Part shown: one piece after another, positions 19,050-26,893 of the stretch
Layout: every line of letters begins with the position of its first letter
How positions within the stretch are numbered: position 1 is the first letter of the stretch
Assembly (NCBI RefSeq): GCF_000833025.1
Contig: NZ_CP010817.1
Span: 3,906,001-3,970,000 of the forward strand
Reading direction: 5' to 3'
Origin: Myroides profundi
GTDB taxonomy: Bacteria; Bacteroidota; Bacteroidia; Flavobacteriales; Flavobacteriaceae
Length of the DNA: 64,000 nucleotides
Notes under the pieces: model-generated
The model's database searches: none
Told to the model about the DNA's origin: nothing
What the model saw: only the letters and a program-made list of their open reading frames with translations
Program-made: the position numbers and the translations under genes

Positions 19050-20303
19050 TTACTTCTCTAATTTCTTAACCAACACACAAGCATTGTGTCCACCAAAGCC
19101 GAATGTATTACTCATTCCAACTTTAACATCTCTCTTCTGTGCTTTATTAAACGTGAAGTTTAGCTTAGAATCTATCGCTTCATCATCTGTAAAATGGTTG
19201 ATTGTTGGTGGAACGATACCGTGCTCTAATGATAATATCACAGAGATAGCCTCGATAACACCAGCAGCTCCTAATAAGTGACCTGTCATCGACTTAGTCG
19301 AGTTCAAGTTCATCTCATAAGCATGCTCTCCGAATACATTAAGAATAGCCTTAGATTCTGCGATATCTCCTAGTGGTGTAGAAGTACCGTGCATATTTAA
19401 CACATCTACGTCTTTAGCCTCTAATCCAGCATCCTTAAGACAGTTGATCATCACATTAGTAGCTCCTAATCCTTCTGGATGTGGCGCTGTTAAGTGGTGA
19501 GCATCAGCTGACATACCTCCTCCACCGATCTCACAGTAGATTCTAGCACCACGTGCTACAGCATGTTCATATTCTTCTAAGATAATAGCTCCAGCTCCTT
19601 CTCCTAATACGAATCCTTCTCTGTCTTTGTCCATTGGTCTAGACGCAGTCTTAGGATCATCGTTTCTAGTAGATAGTGCATGCATTGCATTAAATCCACC
19701 GATACCTGCTATCGTTACAGCAGCCTCAGAACCTCCAGTTACGAAGATATCAGCCATACCTAAACGAATATAGTTAAATGCATCGATAATAGCATTAGTA
19801 GATGATGCACATGCAGACACTGTAGTGAAGTTAGGTCCTCTCAGACCGTATTTCATAGAAATATGTCCACCAGCAAGATCCGCTATCATTTTAGGGATAA
19901 AGAAAGGATTGAACTTTGGTATTCCATTTCCTTCTACAAAGTTTGTCACCTCGTTTTGGAATGTTTCTAATCCTCCAATACCTGAACCCCAAATAACTCC
20001 TGCTCTATCTAAATCAATAGTCTCTAAATTTAATCCTGAATCTTTGATCGCCTCGTCTGCACTAACCATAGCATACTGTGCATAACGGTCCATCTTACGT
20101 GCTTCTTTTCTCTCGATAAAATCCTCTACGTTAAAATTCTTTACTTCGCACGCAAACTGAGTTTTGAAATTGGTAGCGTCAAAATATGTAATGGGTGCAG
20201 CTCCGCTTACTCCATTAATTAGGTTGTTCCAATACTCTTGAATATTATTTCCAATTGGCGTAAGGGCACCTAAACCGGTTACAACAACTCGCTTTAATTT
20301 CAT
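19050..20303 (-). CDS. fabF: Beta-ketoacyl-ACP synthase II
   Basis: A condensing enzyme of fatty acid elongation (about 417 residues). The catalytic Cys is in VSACASSTN and the two His are in NMHGTSTPLGD and SMTGHLLGAAG. The reading frame is open further upstream to 20372, but the ATG at 20303 starts MKLKRVVVTGLGALTPIGNN, the normal N-terminus. The 23 extra residues before it (rich in Phe/Ile) have no counterpart in the family. It uses malonyl-ACP made on the acpP product encoded directly upstream. Confidence 0.96.
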   Translation of the reverse strand: MKLKRVVVTGLGALTPIGNNIQEYWNNLINGVSGAAPITYFDATNFKTQFACEVKNFNVEDFIERKEARKMDRYAQYAMVSADEAIKDSGLNLETIDLDRAGVIWGSGIGGLETFQNEVTNFVEGNGIPKFNPFFIPKMIADLAGGHISMKYGLRGPNFTTVSACASSTNAIIDAFNYIRLGMADIFVTGGSEAAVTIAGIGGFNAMHALSTRNDDPKTASRPMDKDREGFVLGEGAGAIILEEYEHAVARGARIYCEIGGGGMSADAHHLTAPHPEGLGATNVMINCLKDAGLEAKDVDVLNMHGTSTPLGDIAESKAILNVFGEHAYEMNLNSTKSMTGHLLGAAGVIEAISVILSLEHGIVPPTINHFTDDEAIDSKLNFTFNKAQKRDVKVGMSNTFGFGGHNACVLVKKLEK

Positions 20304-20466
20304 AAAATAACTTATATGGTTTGTACTATAAAAAAAAATCCCAATCTTCACTTTTGTAAAAAAAGGAAACATTGGGGTGTTTGTTTGATTGTATATGTTA
20401 GATTGTTGCCAATCTGTCCTTTTTTGTTTCTTCTAAAAATCAGTCATTTTCAAAAAAATAATAACA

Positions 20467-20495
20467 CCCGCATGTTTATGGAATAAACACGCGGG
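20467..20495 (-). terminator. Hairpin between acpP and fabF
   Basis: CCCGCATGTTTA / TAAACACGCGGG with one A-C mismatch and a five-base loop. On the minus strand a T-rich stretch follows. It lies 9 bases after the acpP stop and may end most acpP messages while letting some continue into fabF-rnc, which would fit the higher need for ACP. Confidence 0.65.
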
Positions 20496-20504
20496 ATATA
20501 GTTA

Positions 20505-20741
20505 TTACTTTTTAGCTTCTTCTATGTAAGAGATAGCTTGTCCAACTGTAGCAATGTTTTCAGCTTGGTCATCTGGAATTTGAATATCGAATTCTTTTTC
20601 GAACTCCATGATAAGCTCAACAGTGTCTAGTGAATCAGCTCCTAAATCATTAGTGAAGCTTGCTTCTGCTACAACTTCGTTCTCGTCAACACCTAATTTG
20701 TCAACGATAATCGCTTTTACTCTTGATGCAATGTCTGACAT
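20505..20741 (-). CDS. acpP: Acyl carrier protein
   Basis: A small acidic 78-residue carrier of fatty acyl chains. The phosphopantetheine attachment Ser is in [15 protein letters not shown]. The start at 20741 ([17 protein letters not shown]) is the family start; an 11-residue upstream extension in the open frame is not supported. A TATTTTTG -7 box lies upstream. Followed by fabF on the same strand. Confidence 0.96.
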   Translation of the reverse strand: MSDIASRVKAIIVDKLGVDENEVVAEASFTNDLGADSLDTVELIMEFEKEFDIQIPDDQAENIATVGQAISYIEEAKK

Positions 20742-20937
20742 AATCTTTAATTTTAAATTTAATTTCGTAGGCAAAAATAAAAAACTTTATTTTAAATCCT
20801 GATTTTCCATGTTAATTGTCGGTGCGAAATTATAAAAATTATTAATACTTATCGCTATTTTTCTATTTATTGTCAGTTATTATTCTTTTTTTTGTACTTA
20901 TTTATTGTACTTTCAACTTCATAACACAACTAACTAC

Positions 20938-21498
20938 ATGAAAAATATAGCTCTATTCGCCTCTGGTTCAGGGACTAATGTAGAAAACATTATCAACTAC
21001 TTTGAAAGCAAGTCTATTTCTAATCAATACCTTATATTGGTTAACAACCAAAATGCTAAGGTAATAGAAAAAGCTGAAAAAAGAAATCTTCCAGTTCTGA
21101 TTTTTGACAGAAATATGCTAAATGATGGTGTTGTATCTCAAAAATTAGAACAATTTCAACCTGATTTAATTGTATTAGCAGGTTTCTTATGGAAATTTCC
21201 CGATGACCTTGTTAAAAAATATCCGAATAAAGTAATTAATATACATCCAGCATTATTGCCGAAATATGGCGGTAAGGGAATGTATGGTCATCACGTACAC
21301 ACTGCAGTCGTAGAAAATAAAGAAAAAGAGTCTGGAATCACTATTCACTATGTAAACGAAAACTACGATGAAGGAGCTGTTATATTCCAAGCTTCTACTC
21401 CGATAGAACCTTCCTATACACCAGAAGAAGTAGGCGCAGCTGTACTTAAACTAGAACACCTACACTTCCCACAAGTAATCGAGAAACTACTATTTTAA
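20938..21498 (+). CDS. purN: Phosphoribosylglycinamide formyltransferase
   Basis: A 186-residue GAR transformylase that adds a formyl group from 10-formyl-tetrahydrofolate in purine synthesis. The N-terminus NIALFASGSGTN binds the phosphoribosyl part. The catalytic region VINIHPALLPKYGGKG and HHVHTAVVENKEKESG hold the Asn-His-Asp triad (N and H in NIHPALLP; D in YDEGAVIF). The ATG at 20938 is chosen over an open frame from 20905 because it gives the family N-terminus. It leads into rnhA 8 bases later. Confidence 0.94.
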   Translation: MKNIALFASGSGTNVENIINYFESKSISNQYLILVNNQNAKVIEKAEKRNLPVLIFDRNMLNDGVVSQKLEQFQPDLIVLAGFLWKFPDDLVKKYPNKVINIHPALLPKYGGKGMYGHHVHTAVVENKEKESGITIHYVNENYDEGAVIFQASTPIEPSYTPEEVGAAVLKLEHLHFPQVIEKLLF

Positions 21499-21506
21499 TA
21501 TTATAA

Positions 21507-21980
21507 ATGAATTTGCCACAAGTAATACTATATACCGATGGCTCCTCTAGAGGTAACCCTGGTCCTGGTGGATACGGACTGATACTAGAGTGGGCAGGTC
21601 ATAATGTCTATAAAGAAGCATCCCAAGGATATCGCAAAACTACCAATAACCGCATGGAACTACTAGCGGTGATCGTAGGCTTAGAAATGCTAAAGAACGA
21701 AGGCACTAATGTCCTAGTCGTATCGGACTCTAAATATGTGGTAGACGCTGTAGAAAAGAGATGGGTATTCGGATGGGAGAAAAAAGCCTTTAAAGACAAA
21801 AAGAACCCCGACTTATGGCAACGCTTTTTAAAAGTATACCGCAAACACAACGTCCAGTTTAAATGGGTAAAAGGACATAACAACCACCCTATGAACGAAC
21901 GATGTGACGTCCTTGCAGTAAAAGCAGCAACAGGAACTAAATTATTAATAGACGAGTATTACGAGTCTGAAGAAAATTAA
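21507..21980 (+). CDS. rnhA: Ribonuclease HI
   Basis: A 157-residue nuclease that cuts RNA in RNA-DNA hybrids. The four carboxylates are visible: D11 in YTDGSSRGNPGPGG, E in NNRMELLAV, D in VVSDSKYVV, and D in NERCDVLA. The basic handle region (KKAFKDKKNPDLW) is present. It is the second gene of the purN-rnhA pair and is closed by a strong hairpin. Confidence 0.94.
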   Translation: MNLPQVILYTDGSSRGNPGPGGYGLILEWAGHNVYKEASQGYRKTTNNRMELLAVIVGLEMLKNEGTNVLVVSDSKYVVDAVEKRWVFGWEKKAFKDKKNPDLWQRFLKVYRKHNVQFKWVKGHNNHPMNERCDVLAVKAATGTKLLIDEYYESEEN

Positions 21981-21987
21981 TAGAACA

Positions 21988-22020
21988 ACAAAGAGCATCT
22001 TTTTAAGGGATGCTCTTTGT
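21988..22020. terminator. Bidirectional terminator between rnhA and the SUFU gene
   Basis: Perfect 12-bp stem ACAAAGAGCATC / GATGCTCTTTGT with a T-rich loop, placed between two convergent genes. The T tract is short on both sides. Confidence 0.7.
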
Positions 22021-22027
22021 CGTTATA

Positions 22028-22618
22028 CTACATAAGAGAAGGTCTCTCTATATCCGAAAAATCTAAGTCACTACTAAATAACCTATCGCATAACTCACTA
22101 GCTCCATATTCTGTGAAGTATGCTAATTCATTATCTGATATTGGTACAGCTAGTAAAAAATATACTGTCTTATCTTCTAATTCCATTTGACCTAACCTAT
22201 CTTCCCATAAATACGGGTGAACAAATAATAAGTGAGGTAAATGAGTATCTTTTATATAAGTTCTAATGAGATCTTTAAATACAGTATAGGGTTGACATGG
22301 ATTTTTATCCACTTTTATACTAAAGCCTGCTGCCAAAATGATAGAATACCACTTATCAGAATTCACATTCCCCTCCATTAGTATCTCCACAGGTATATTC
22401 ACCAGACTACCATCCCTCATCTCTATAAGGTTCTCACTATCCGACACCCCAACAGTACAGTAAATATCAATATCTTTATTTAAAGGATATTGACACTTTA
22501 GTACATCTATACGCACAGCATGTTCGTGATTATGAAATGTATCTACACTCGGAGAAAGCCCAACAATATTCGTCACATTATGGATTAGTTGTTTATTATC
22601 ATTAGAAAACTCATTCAT
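22028..22618 (-). CDS. Suppressor-of-fused (SUFU) domain protein
   Basis: A 196-residue cytoplasmic protein. It matches the bacterial SUFU family in the central and C-terminal part: LPHLLFVHPYLWED, a strand with VYFLLAVPISDNELAYF, and the end SDLDFSDIERPSLM. Bacterial SUFU proteins are widely found as immunity proteins beside polymorphic toxins. No toxin gene is seen next to it, so here it may be an orphan immunity gene. It is the last of five minus-strand accessory genes (25133 to 22028). Confidence 0.8.
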   Translation of the reverse strand: MNEFSNDNKQLIHNVTNIVGLSPSVDTFHNHEHAVRIDVLKCQYPLNKDIDIYCTVGVSDSENLIEMRDGSLVNIPVEILMEGNVNSDKWYSIILAAGFSIKVDKNPCQPYTVFKDLIRTYIKDTHLPHLLFVHPYLWEDRLGQMELEDKTVYFLLAVPISDNELAYFTEYGASELCDRLFSSDLDFSDIERPSLM

Positions 22619-22668
22619 CTTATTCCTTTTAATTTAGCATTATAGTTATTGATTTATACCCTTTGTGC

Positions 22669-23298
22669 TTACAGCCTCTCTCTGCGAATCTCTGTTACTA
22701 CTAGAGTCTCCGCCAGATTATCGTGTAAAGTCTGCTTCTTATCTGACCAGAAAAACATAAAATATCCAATACAGAATATAAAACCAGATAGGAATCTAGC
22801 AAAAAATCGCCCTGTAGCCTGACCAAAAGTCACTCGCTGTCCCTGACAGTCAAGCAACATGATCTTCATCGTCTTTTGCCCTATAGTCGCTTGCCCATCG
22901 TTACTCTGCATTAAAGAAAAATAGAGCCACCCAGCTATAAATGGAAAAAAGAGGCTCGGTATCAAAAGAATCAAACCATCTAATAACCCTGCCACAAAAC
23001 GCTCTCCAAAGTCAGCGTATCGATAGTGTATTCGTTCTGTAGGCGTAGTTAAAATCACATATTGATTATCCCTAGTATAAACCAAACTAACATTTTGATT
23101 ATACCCATAATTTGGCGTGCTATACATCGGTCTCTGAAGGTACACCTCAAACTCTCGTAAAAATCTTGCTTCTGTCCAATCATGCAATTCACTATGCCAG
23201 ATTAGCGTAGTTGGAGAGATTATAAACTGTCCTAACTCAGAGAACTGATATGGCCCCTGACTTTCGCCATTAATAGAGATAAAGTATTCTTTTTTCAT
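22669..23298 (-). CDS. GYF_2-RDD membrane protein
   Basis: A 209-residue protein. Residues 1-50 form a GYF_2-type domain (YFISINGESQGPYQFSEL, then WHSELHDWTEA). An RDD membrane domain follows from about residue 92, with GERFVAGLLDGLILLIP, a second helix around 118-132, the GQKTMKIMLLD loop and a third helix near 170-188. RDD proteins are inner-membrane proteins, some acting in ion transport; GYF_2 domains bind proline-rich or peptide partners. No clear function. It lies between the SUFU and DUF1493-like genes. Confidence 0.75.
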   Translation of the reverse strand: MKKEYFISINGESQGPYQFSELGQFIISPTTLIWHSELHDWTEARFLREFEVYLQRPMYSTPNYGYNQNVSLVYTRDNQYVILTTPTERIHYRYADFGERFVAGLLDGLILLIPSLFFPFIAGWLYFSLMQSNDGQATIGQKTMKIMLLDCQGQRVTFGQATGRFFARFLSGFIFCIGYFMFFWSDKKQTLHDNLAETLVVTEIRRERL

Positions 23299-23348
23299 TA
23301 ATTATATTTTTTTAACAAAAATAAACATATTAATGATTGCAAAACAGA

Positions 23349-23741
23349 CTACCCCCTCTTTTTATTCTTAATCATATACTCATAAAGTATTCTAGGCGTA
23401 CACAGTTCCTTATTAGGATCAGGCTTATACTGCTCTGGAACATTAAATACCCATCTTAAAATAGCCGTTACAATATTAAAAGGTAACAAAACCCCATTAA
23501 CCATCATCATCACACATCCCTTTAAACTATATTCAAAGCCTTCGGGATAAAAATAACGGTCAAATTCAAAATATTCAAAACTCACCCCAAACTCATCTTC
23601 TAGCGAAATAAGTAAATCATCAATATCAAGACCGTATCCAAAATTATAAGCAATATCACTGTTCTCAGTAATCACCTTTTCTTGTCGACTCGTATCAGTA
23701 TTCAAAAAAGATATCACATTCTCTAAAGTCAATTCCCTCAT
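23349..23741 (-). CDS. DUF1493-like small protein
   Basis: A 130-residue acidic protein resembling DUF1493 members of the acyl-carrier-like fold. An early helix is followed by GYGLDIDDLLISLEDEFGVSFEYFEFDRYFYPEG, shown here by its parts DIDDLLISLEDEFGV and FDRYFYPEG. The Ser that would carry phosphopantetheine is not at a typical DSL site, so it is probably not a true carrier. A hydrophobic stretch lies near residues 75-95. Such genes are common in toxin-immunity neighbourhoods. Family assignment is moderate. Confidence 0.55.
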   Translation of the reverse strand: MRELTLENVISFLNTDTSRQEKVITENSDIAYNFGYGLDIDDLLISLEDEFGVSFEYFEFDRYFYPEGFEYSLKGCVMMMVNGVLLPFNIVTAILRWVFNVPEQYKPDPNKELCTPRILYEYMIKNKKRG

Positions 23742-23770
23742 ACTATTTATCTCTCTTCTTAATCATTTTA

Positions 23771-24280
23771 TTAAACCTCTCTGTAACAAAGTATTCCACT
23801 TCTGTTCTTATTCTCAGTTGTATAATAAACTGATGTACCATCTTCTTTAGCTTCTTTAAGAATTACACTTTCAAATATCAAATCAGATGCCAAAGAGAAA
23901 TAAGGTCTACCTACTTTTTTATTAGCTTTATTATGTTGAGTAGCTTTTAACTCAGCGAATTTAAAAAACTCACTAATCGACATCTCCTGCCCCATTGCCT
24001 TCGTATCTAATACCACGCCTGACGCTACAACAGAGAAATTAAACACATAGTATACACCACTGTTTTCATATACTTTCACTTGAAATTCCTTAAGCAGACC
24101 ATCCTCTCGTATCGGATTACCAATAAATCTAAGCTGTTTAGCGTCTCTTACTTCTTTCTCTCCTGCTGCTGCATTCATTAATAATACGATAGGTTCTTTT
24201 ATAATATGTGATCCCTGTGCTGACACTAAAGAAGGCACAAGAAAAAAAAATATGAACCACACTATACTTACCCCTCTCAT
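23771..24280 (-). CDS. Secreted protein of unknown function
   Basis: A 169-residue protein with a clear signal peptide (hydrophobic residues 6-20, ending SAQG). The mature part is mostly beta with several Lys/Glu-rich helices, and has one late Cys (GILCYREV). I do not recognise a family. It lies 7 bases after the next upstream gene (24288-25133), so the two are co-transcribed and may act together in the periplasm or at the surface. Confidence 0.6.
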   Translation of the reverse strand: MRGVSIVWFIFFFLVPSLVSAQGSHIIKEPIVLLMNAAAGEKEVRDAKQLRFIGNPIREDGLLKEFQVKVYENSGVYYVFNFSVVASGVVLDTKAMGQEMSISEFFKFAELKATQHNKANKKVGRPYFSLASDLIFESVILKEAKEDGTSVYYTTENKNRSGILCYREV

Positions 24281-24287
24281 AACTCTT

Positions 24288-25133
24288 CTATAGTTTTATA
24301 AATTCATCCTTATAATGCTTACTCGGCTTTATCCAAGCCCTAGTTCTATCAGCATTAATAATCCAATTAAAACGTTTCATCATATCTGCTCCAAACAGAC
24401 TAAAAGGTTGATTCTTTAATTCTCCTGAGAAGTACGCCACTCTCACCTGCTGTAGTTCAGCACTACCCAAACTCACTTTACTCACCTCAGCAGTATTCGT
24501 GATCACACTTTTGCCTGCTGAGTTCTTTAATTCTTTATGATCTATAGTAACTAATTTGTCTTTTAATCTATTCTCCTCCACAAACTTGTCATCGTATAGT
24601 ATCCCTCCCGAATAACCAGACTGAAGATAAAAAGGATGTACATACTCCTGCCCAGCTATCTCACTCAGCATATCGATAAACATCGCACCGTTTCGATAAT
24701 GAACAGAAACAGACTGGTACCCTTCTACACTAGGCATACTCGTATAAGAGACTAATTCTTCCTTATCATAATTTATCTCTAATACACTATCTTTAAACAA
24801 CGCCATACCGATCTTACCATCTGACTCTAATCCACTATACTGATTATCTACAAAAGAAATACCATCCCACACATACCCACTAATCTCTACTGTATTAGAA
24901 GCGCTATAATCTTCTTTATCGAATAGGATATGTTCTACCTTATTCATACGCACAGGCGAGATAGCGCCATCGTCCATCGCCACCTGAAACATCAGGTCTA
25001 GGCTATCCTTCTGATTCACGACTGTCTTCAGTATTAGATTATTGTACTTAGTCAGTCTAAAAGGAATACGCAACTGAGCACTAGCGAGAGTTCCCATAGC
25101 ACACACCATTAAAAGCATTAAGCTCTTTTTCAT
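24288..25133 (-). CDS. Retropepsin-like secreted protein with altered active site
   Basis: A 281-residue protein with a signal peptide (MKKSLMLLMVCAMGTLASAQ). The ending LFGADMMKRFNWIINADRTRAWIKP matches the closing segment of retropepsin-like aspartyl proteases of Bacteroidota (shown by FGADMMKRFNWI and ARTRAWIKP-like pattern). The central strand FYLQSGYSGGILYDD sits where family members have an Asp-Thr/Ser-Gly active site. Here the Asp is replaced, so it is likely not catalytic by the usual mechanism. First gene of the five-gene accessory group. Confidence 0.55.
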   Translation of the reverse strand: MKKSLMLLMVCAMGTLASAQLRIPFRLTKYNNLILKTVVNQKDSLDLMFQVAMDDGAISPVRMNKVEHILFDKEDYSASNTVEISGYVWDGISFVDNQYSGLESDGKIGMALFKDSVLEINYDKEELVSYTSMPSVEGYQSVSVHYRNGAMFIDMLSEIAGQEYVHPFYLQSGYSGGILYDDKFVEENRLKDKLVTIDHKELKNSAGKSVITNTAEVSKVSLGSAELQQVRVAYFSGELKNQPFSLFGADMMKRFNWIINADRTRAWIKPSKHYKDEFIKL

Positions 25134-25845
25134 AATTAATAAGATTATTAGTTAGTTCGTTATCGTAAATCTAAAAAACATTTCCCTTTTTTCTATTCTA
25201 TCCCCTTAAAAAACACTTTCTAGACCTATAAAAGGCTAACTACAACACCTTATTTCTATTTTTTGATGAGATTAGGGGATATTTACCCTCTTTTAGCAGA
25301 AAAAACAGTACTCTTTTTTATACCTAATTTATTGAGAAAACAAACACAAATCACTAATTATCAATAAATTAATTCAACCCAACTCAAATCACTCAATAAA
25401 CCTTAACACACTCTAACCTTAGTATTTATAAGCAATAGAAGCATTTCCTTCAACACTTCTTCAACATTTCTCCAAGATTACTCTAGCTGACAAAGCTTTT
25501 CTTGAAGGAATATTGAAGAGGTGTTGTGGCACTCTTGAAGAAGGCGCTTTTTAGAAGCTTCTACATAGCTATCTTTATGATTATTTCACTATCTTTAAGC
25601 TAGTGTATAGACTCCTGTGTATGCTGTATTATGCATCGGGTAGTTTCTAAAAAAGAAGCCAGAGAAGCTTCAGAGAAAAGACTTTATAATTATTTAATTC
25701 TGTGTTAAATAACAGCATGTGATAAAGATGACGACATCATCTTTTTATAGAATAATACTGACTAAGTACTAGATAATTGCATTAAAAACAACAATCTATA
25801 CTAAAACACTCAGTGTTAGCAAAATAGTTAATTATAGCTTTTAAA
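25134..25845. other. Long intergenic region without a gene
   Basis: About 710 bases between the divergent 24288-25133 gene and the PfkB gene promoter. I see no supported gene or RNA gene. It holds one large imperfect hairpin (25447-25530) and the shorter GAAGCTT-containing repeats around 25550-25680. The minus-strand promoter of the accessory gene group should lie near its left end. Confidence 0.5.
25447..25530. repeat. Large imperfect inverted repeat
   Basis: Arms 25447-25476 and 25501-25530 are inverted copies matching at 23 of 30 positions, with a 24-base loop. The arms are built from short TTGAAG/CTTCAA steps (for example CTTCAACACTTCTTCAA). No coding sense is seen. Confidence 0.5.
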
Positions 25846-25878
25846 TTTGGTAGTAAAAAGAGTATTGCCATATATTTG
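25846..25878 (+). promoter_or_regulatory. Promoter of the PfkB-family kinase gene
   Basis: TTTG at 25846-25849, a 21-base spacer, then TATATTTG at 25871-25878. The ATG follows 23 bases later. Confidence 0.7.
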
Positions 25879-25901
25879 TAGCTTATTTCTTTGCAAAAAA
25901 T

Positions 25902-26831
25902 ATGAATAAATTACTGATAGTGGGGACGGTGGCCTTTGATGAAATAGAAACTCCATTCGGAAAAACAGACAAGATATTAGGTGGTGCAGCGACATACATC
26001 GGATTGTCTGCCTCACACTTTAATATTAAATCTGCTATAGTGTCTGTGGTTGGAAATGATTTCCCACAAGAACACTTGGATCTTTTAAATAGTAGAAACA
26101 TCGATACTACTGGAATAGAAGTAGTAAAAGAAGGAAAAACCTTCTTCTGGAGTGGTAGATACCATAATGATCTAAACTCTAGAGATACTTTAGATACACA
26201 ACTTAATGTATTGGCTGATTTTAATCCTATCGTACCAGAAGATTTTAAAGAATCTGATGTAGTAATGCTAGGTAATCTACACCCAAACATTCAGATCAAA
26301 GTATTAGATCAATTAACCGCTAAGCCTAAACTTATCGTTCTAGACACCATGAATTTTTGGATGAATTGTGCGCTAGATGAATTAAAGGAAGTGCTAAAAA
26401 GAATCGATGTTATCACTATCAATGATGAAGAAGCACGTCAGCTATCTGGAGAGTATTCTCTAGTGAAGGCTGCTGAAGTTATTCATACTATGGGACCAAA
26501 ATACGTTGTTATTAAAAAAGGTGAACATGGTGCTTTATTATTTGAAGATAAAGACGTATTTTTCGCACCTGCATTACCGTTAAAAGAAGTGTTCGATCCG
26601 ACAGGAGCTGGAGATACTTTTGCAGGTGGTTTTACAGGTTATTTGACACAGAGCAGCAATGTTTCGTTCAGAAATATGAAGAACGCTATTATATATGGCT
26701 CTAATCTTGCATCATTCTGTGTAGAAGAATTTGGAACATCAAGGATGGAAAAATTAAACGACAAAGAAGTGGTGGGAAGACTACAACAATTTAAAATGTT
26801 AACTCAATTCGATATCGAATTAAAACAATAA
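25902..26831 (+). CDS. PfkB-family carbohydrate kinase
   Basis: A 309-residue sugar or nucleoside kinase of the ribokinase fold. The N-terminal signature is GGAATYIGLSASHF (residues 27-40). The C-terminal signature DPTGAGDTFAGG (232-243) carries the catalytic base D238 and the anion hole. Substrate cannot be read from the sequence; ribokinase, adenosine kinase and fructokinase relatives are all possible. Immediate downstream neighbour is a PurF-family enzyme that uses PRPP, so a role in nucleoside or ribose metabolism is a reasonable inference. A terminator separates the two genes. Confidence 0.9.
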   Translation: MNKLLIVGTVAFDEIETPFGKTDKILGGAATYIGLSASHFNIKSAIVSVVGNDFPQEHLDLLNSRNIDTTGIEVVKEGKTFFWSGRYHNDLNSRDTLDTQLNVLADFNPIVPEDFKESDVVMLGNLHPNIQIKVLDQLTAKPKLIVLDTMNFWMNCALDELKEVLKRIDVITINDEEARQLSGEYSLVKAAEVIHTMGPKYVVIKKGEHGALLFEDKDVFFAPALPLKEVFDPTGAGDTFAGGFTGYLTQSSNVSFRNMKNAIIYGSNLASFCVEEFGTSRMEKLNDKEVVGRLQQFKMLTQFDIELKQ

Positions 26832-26842
26832 TGTAAAATTAT

Positions 26843-26867
26843 AAGCCTCGTTATGGGGCTTTTTTTA
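26843..26867 (+). terminator. Terminator between the kinase and PurF-family genes
   Basis: AGCCTC / GGGGCT stem (one T-G pair) with a GTTAT loop followed by seven T. Confidence 0.7.
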
Positions 26868-26893
26868 TTCAACAACAACAACACACAACTAAC

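Noticed and set aside
23349..23741. True acyl carrier protein
   Set aside because: The protein has ACP-like acidic helices but no phosphopantetheine-type DSL motif.
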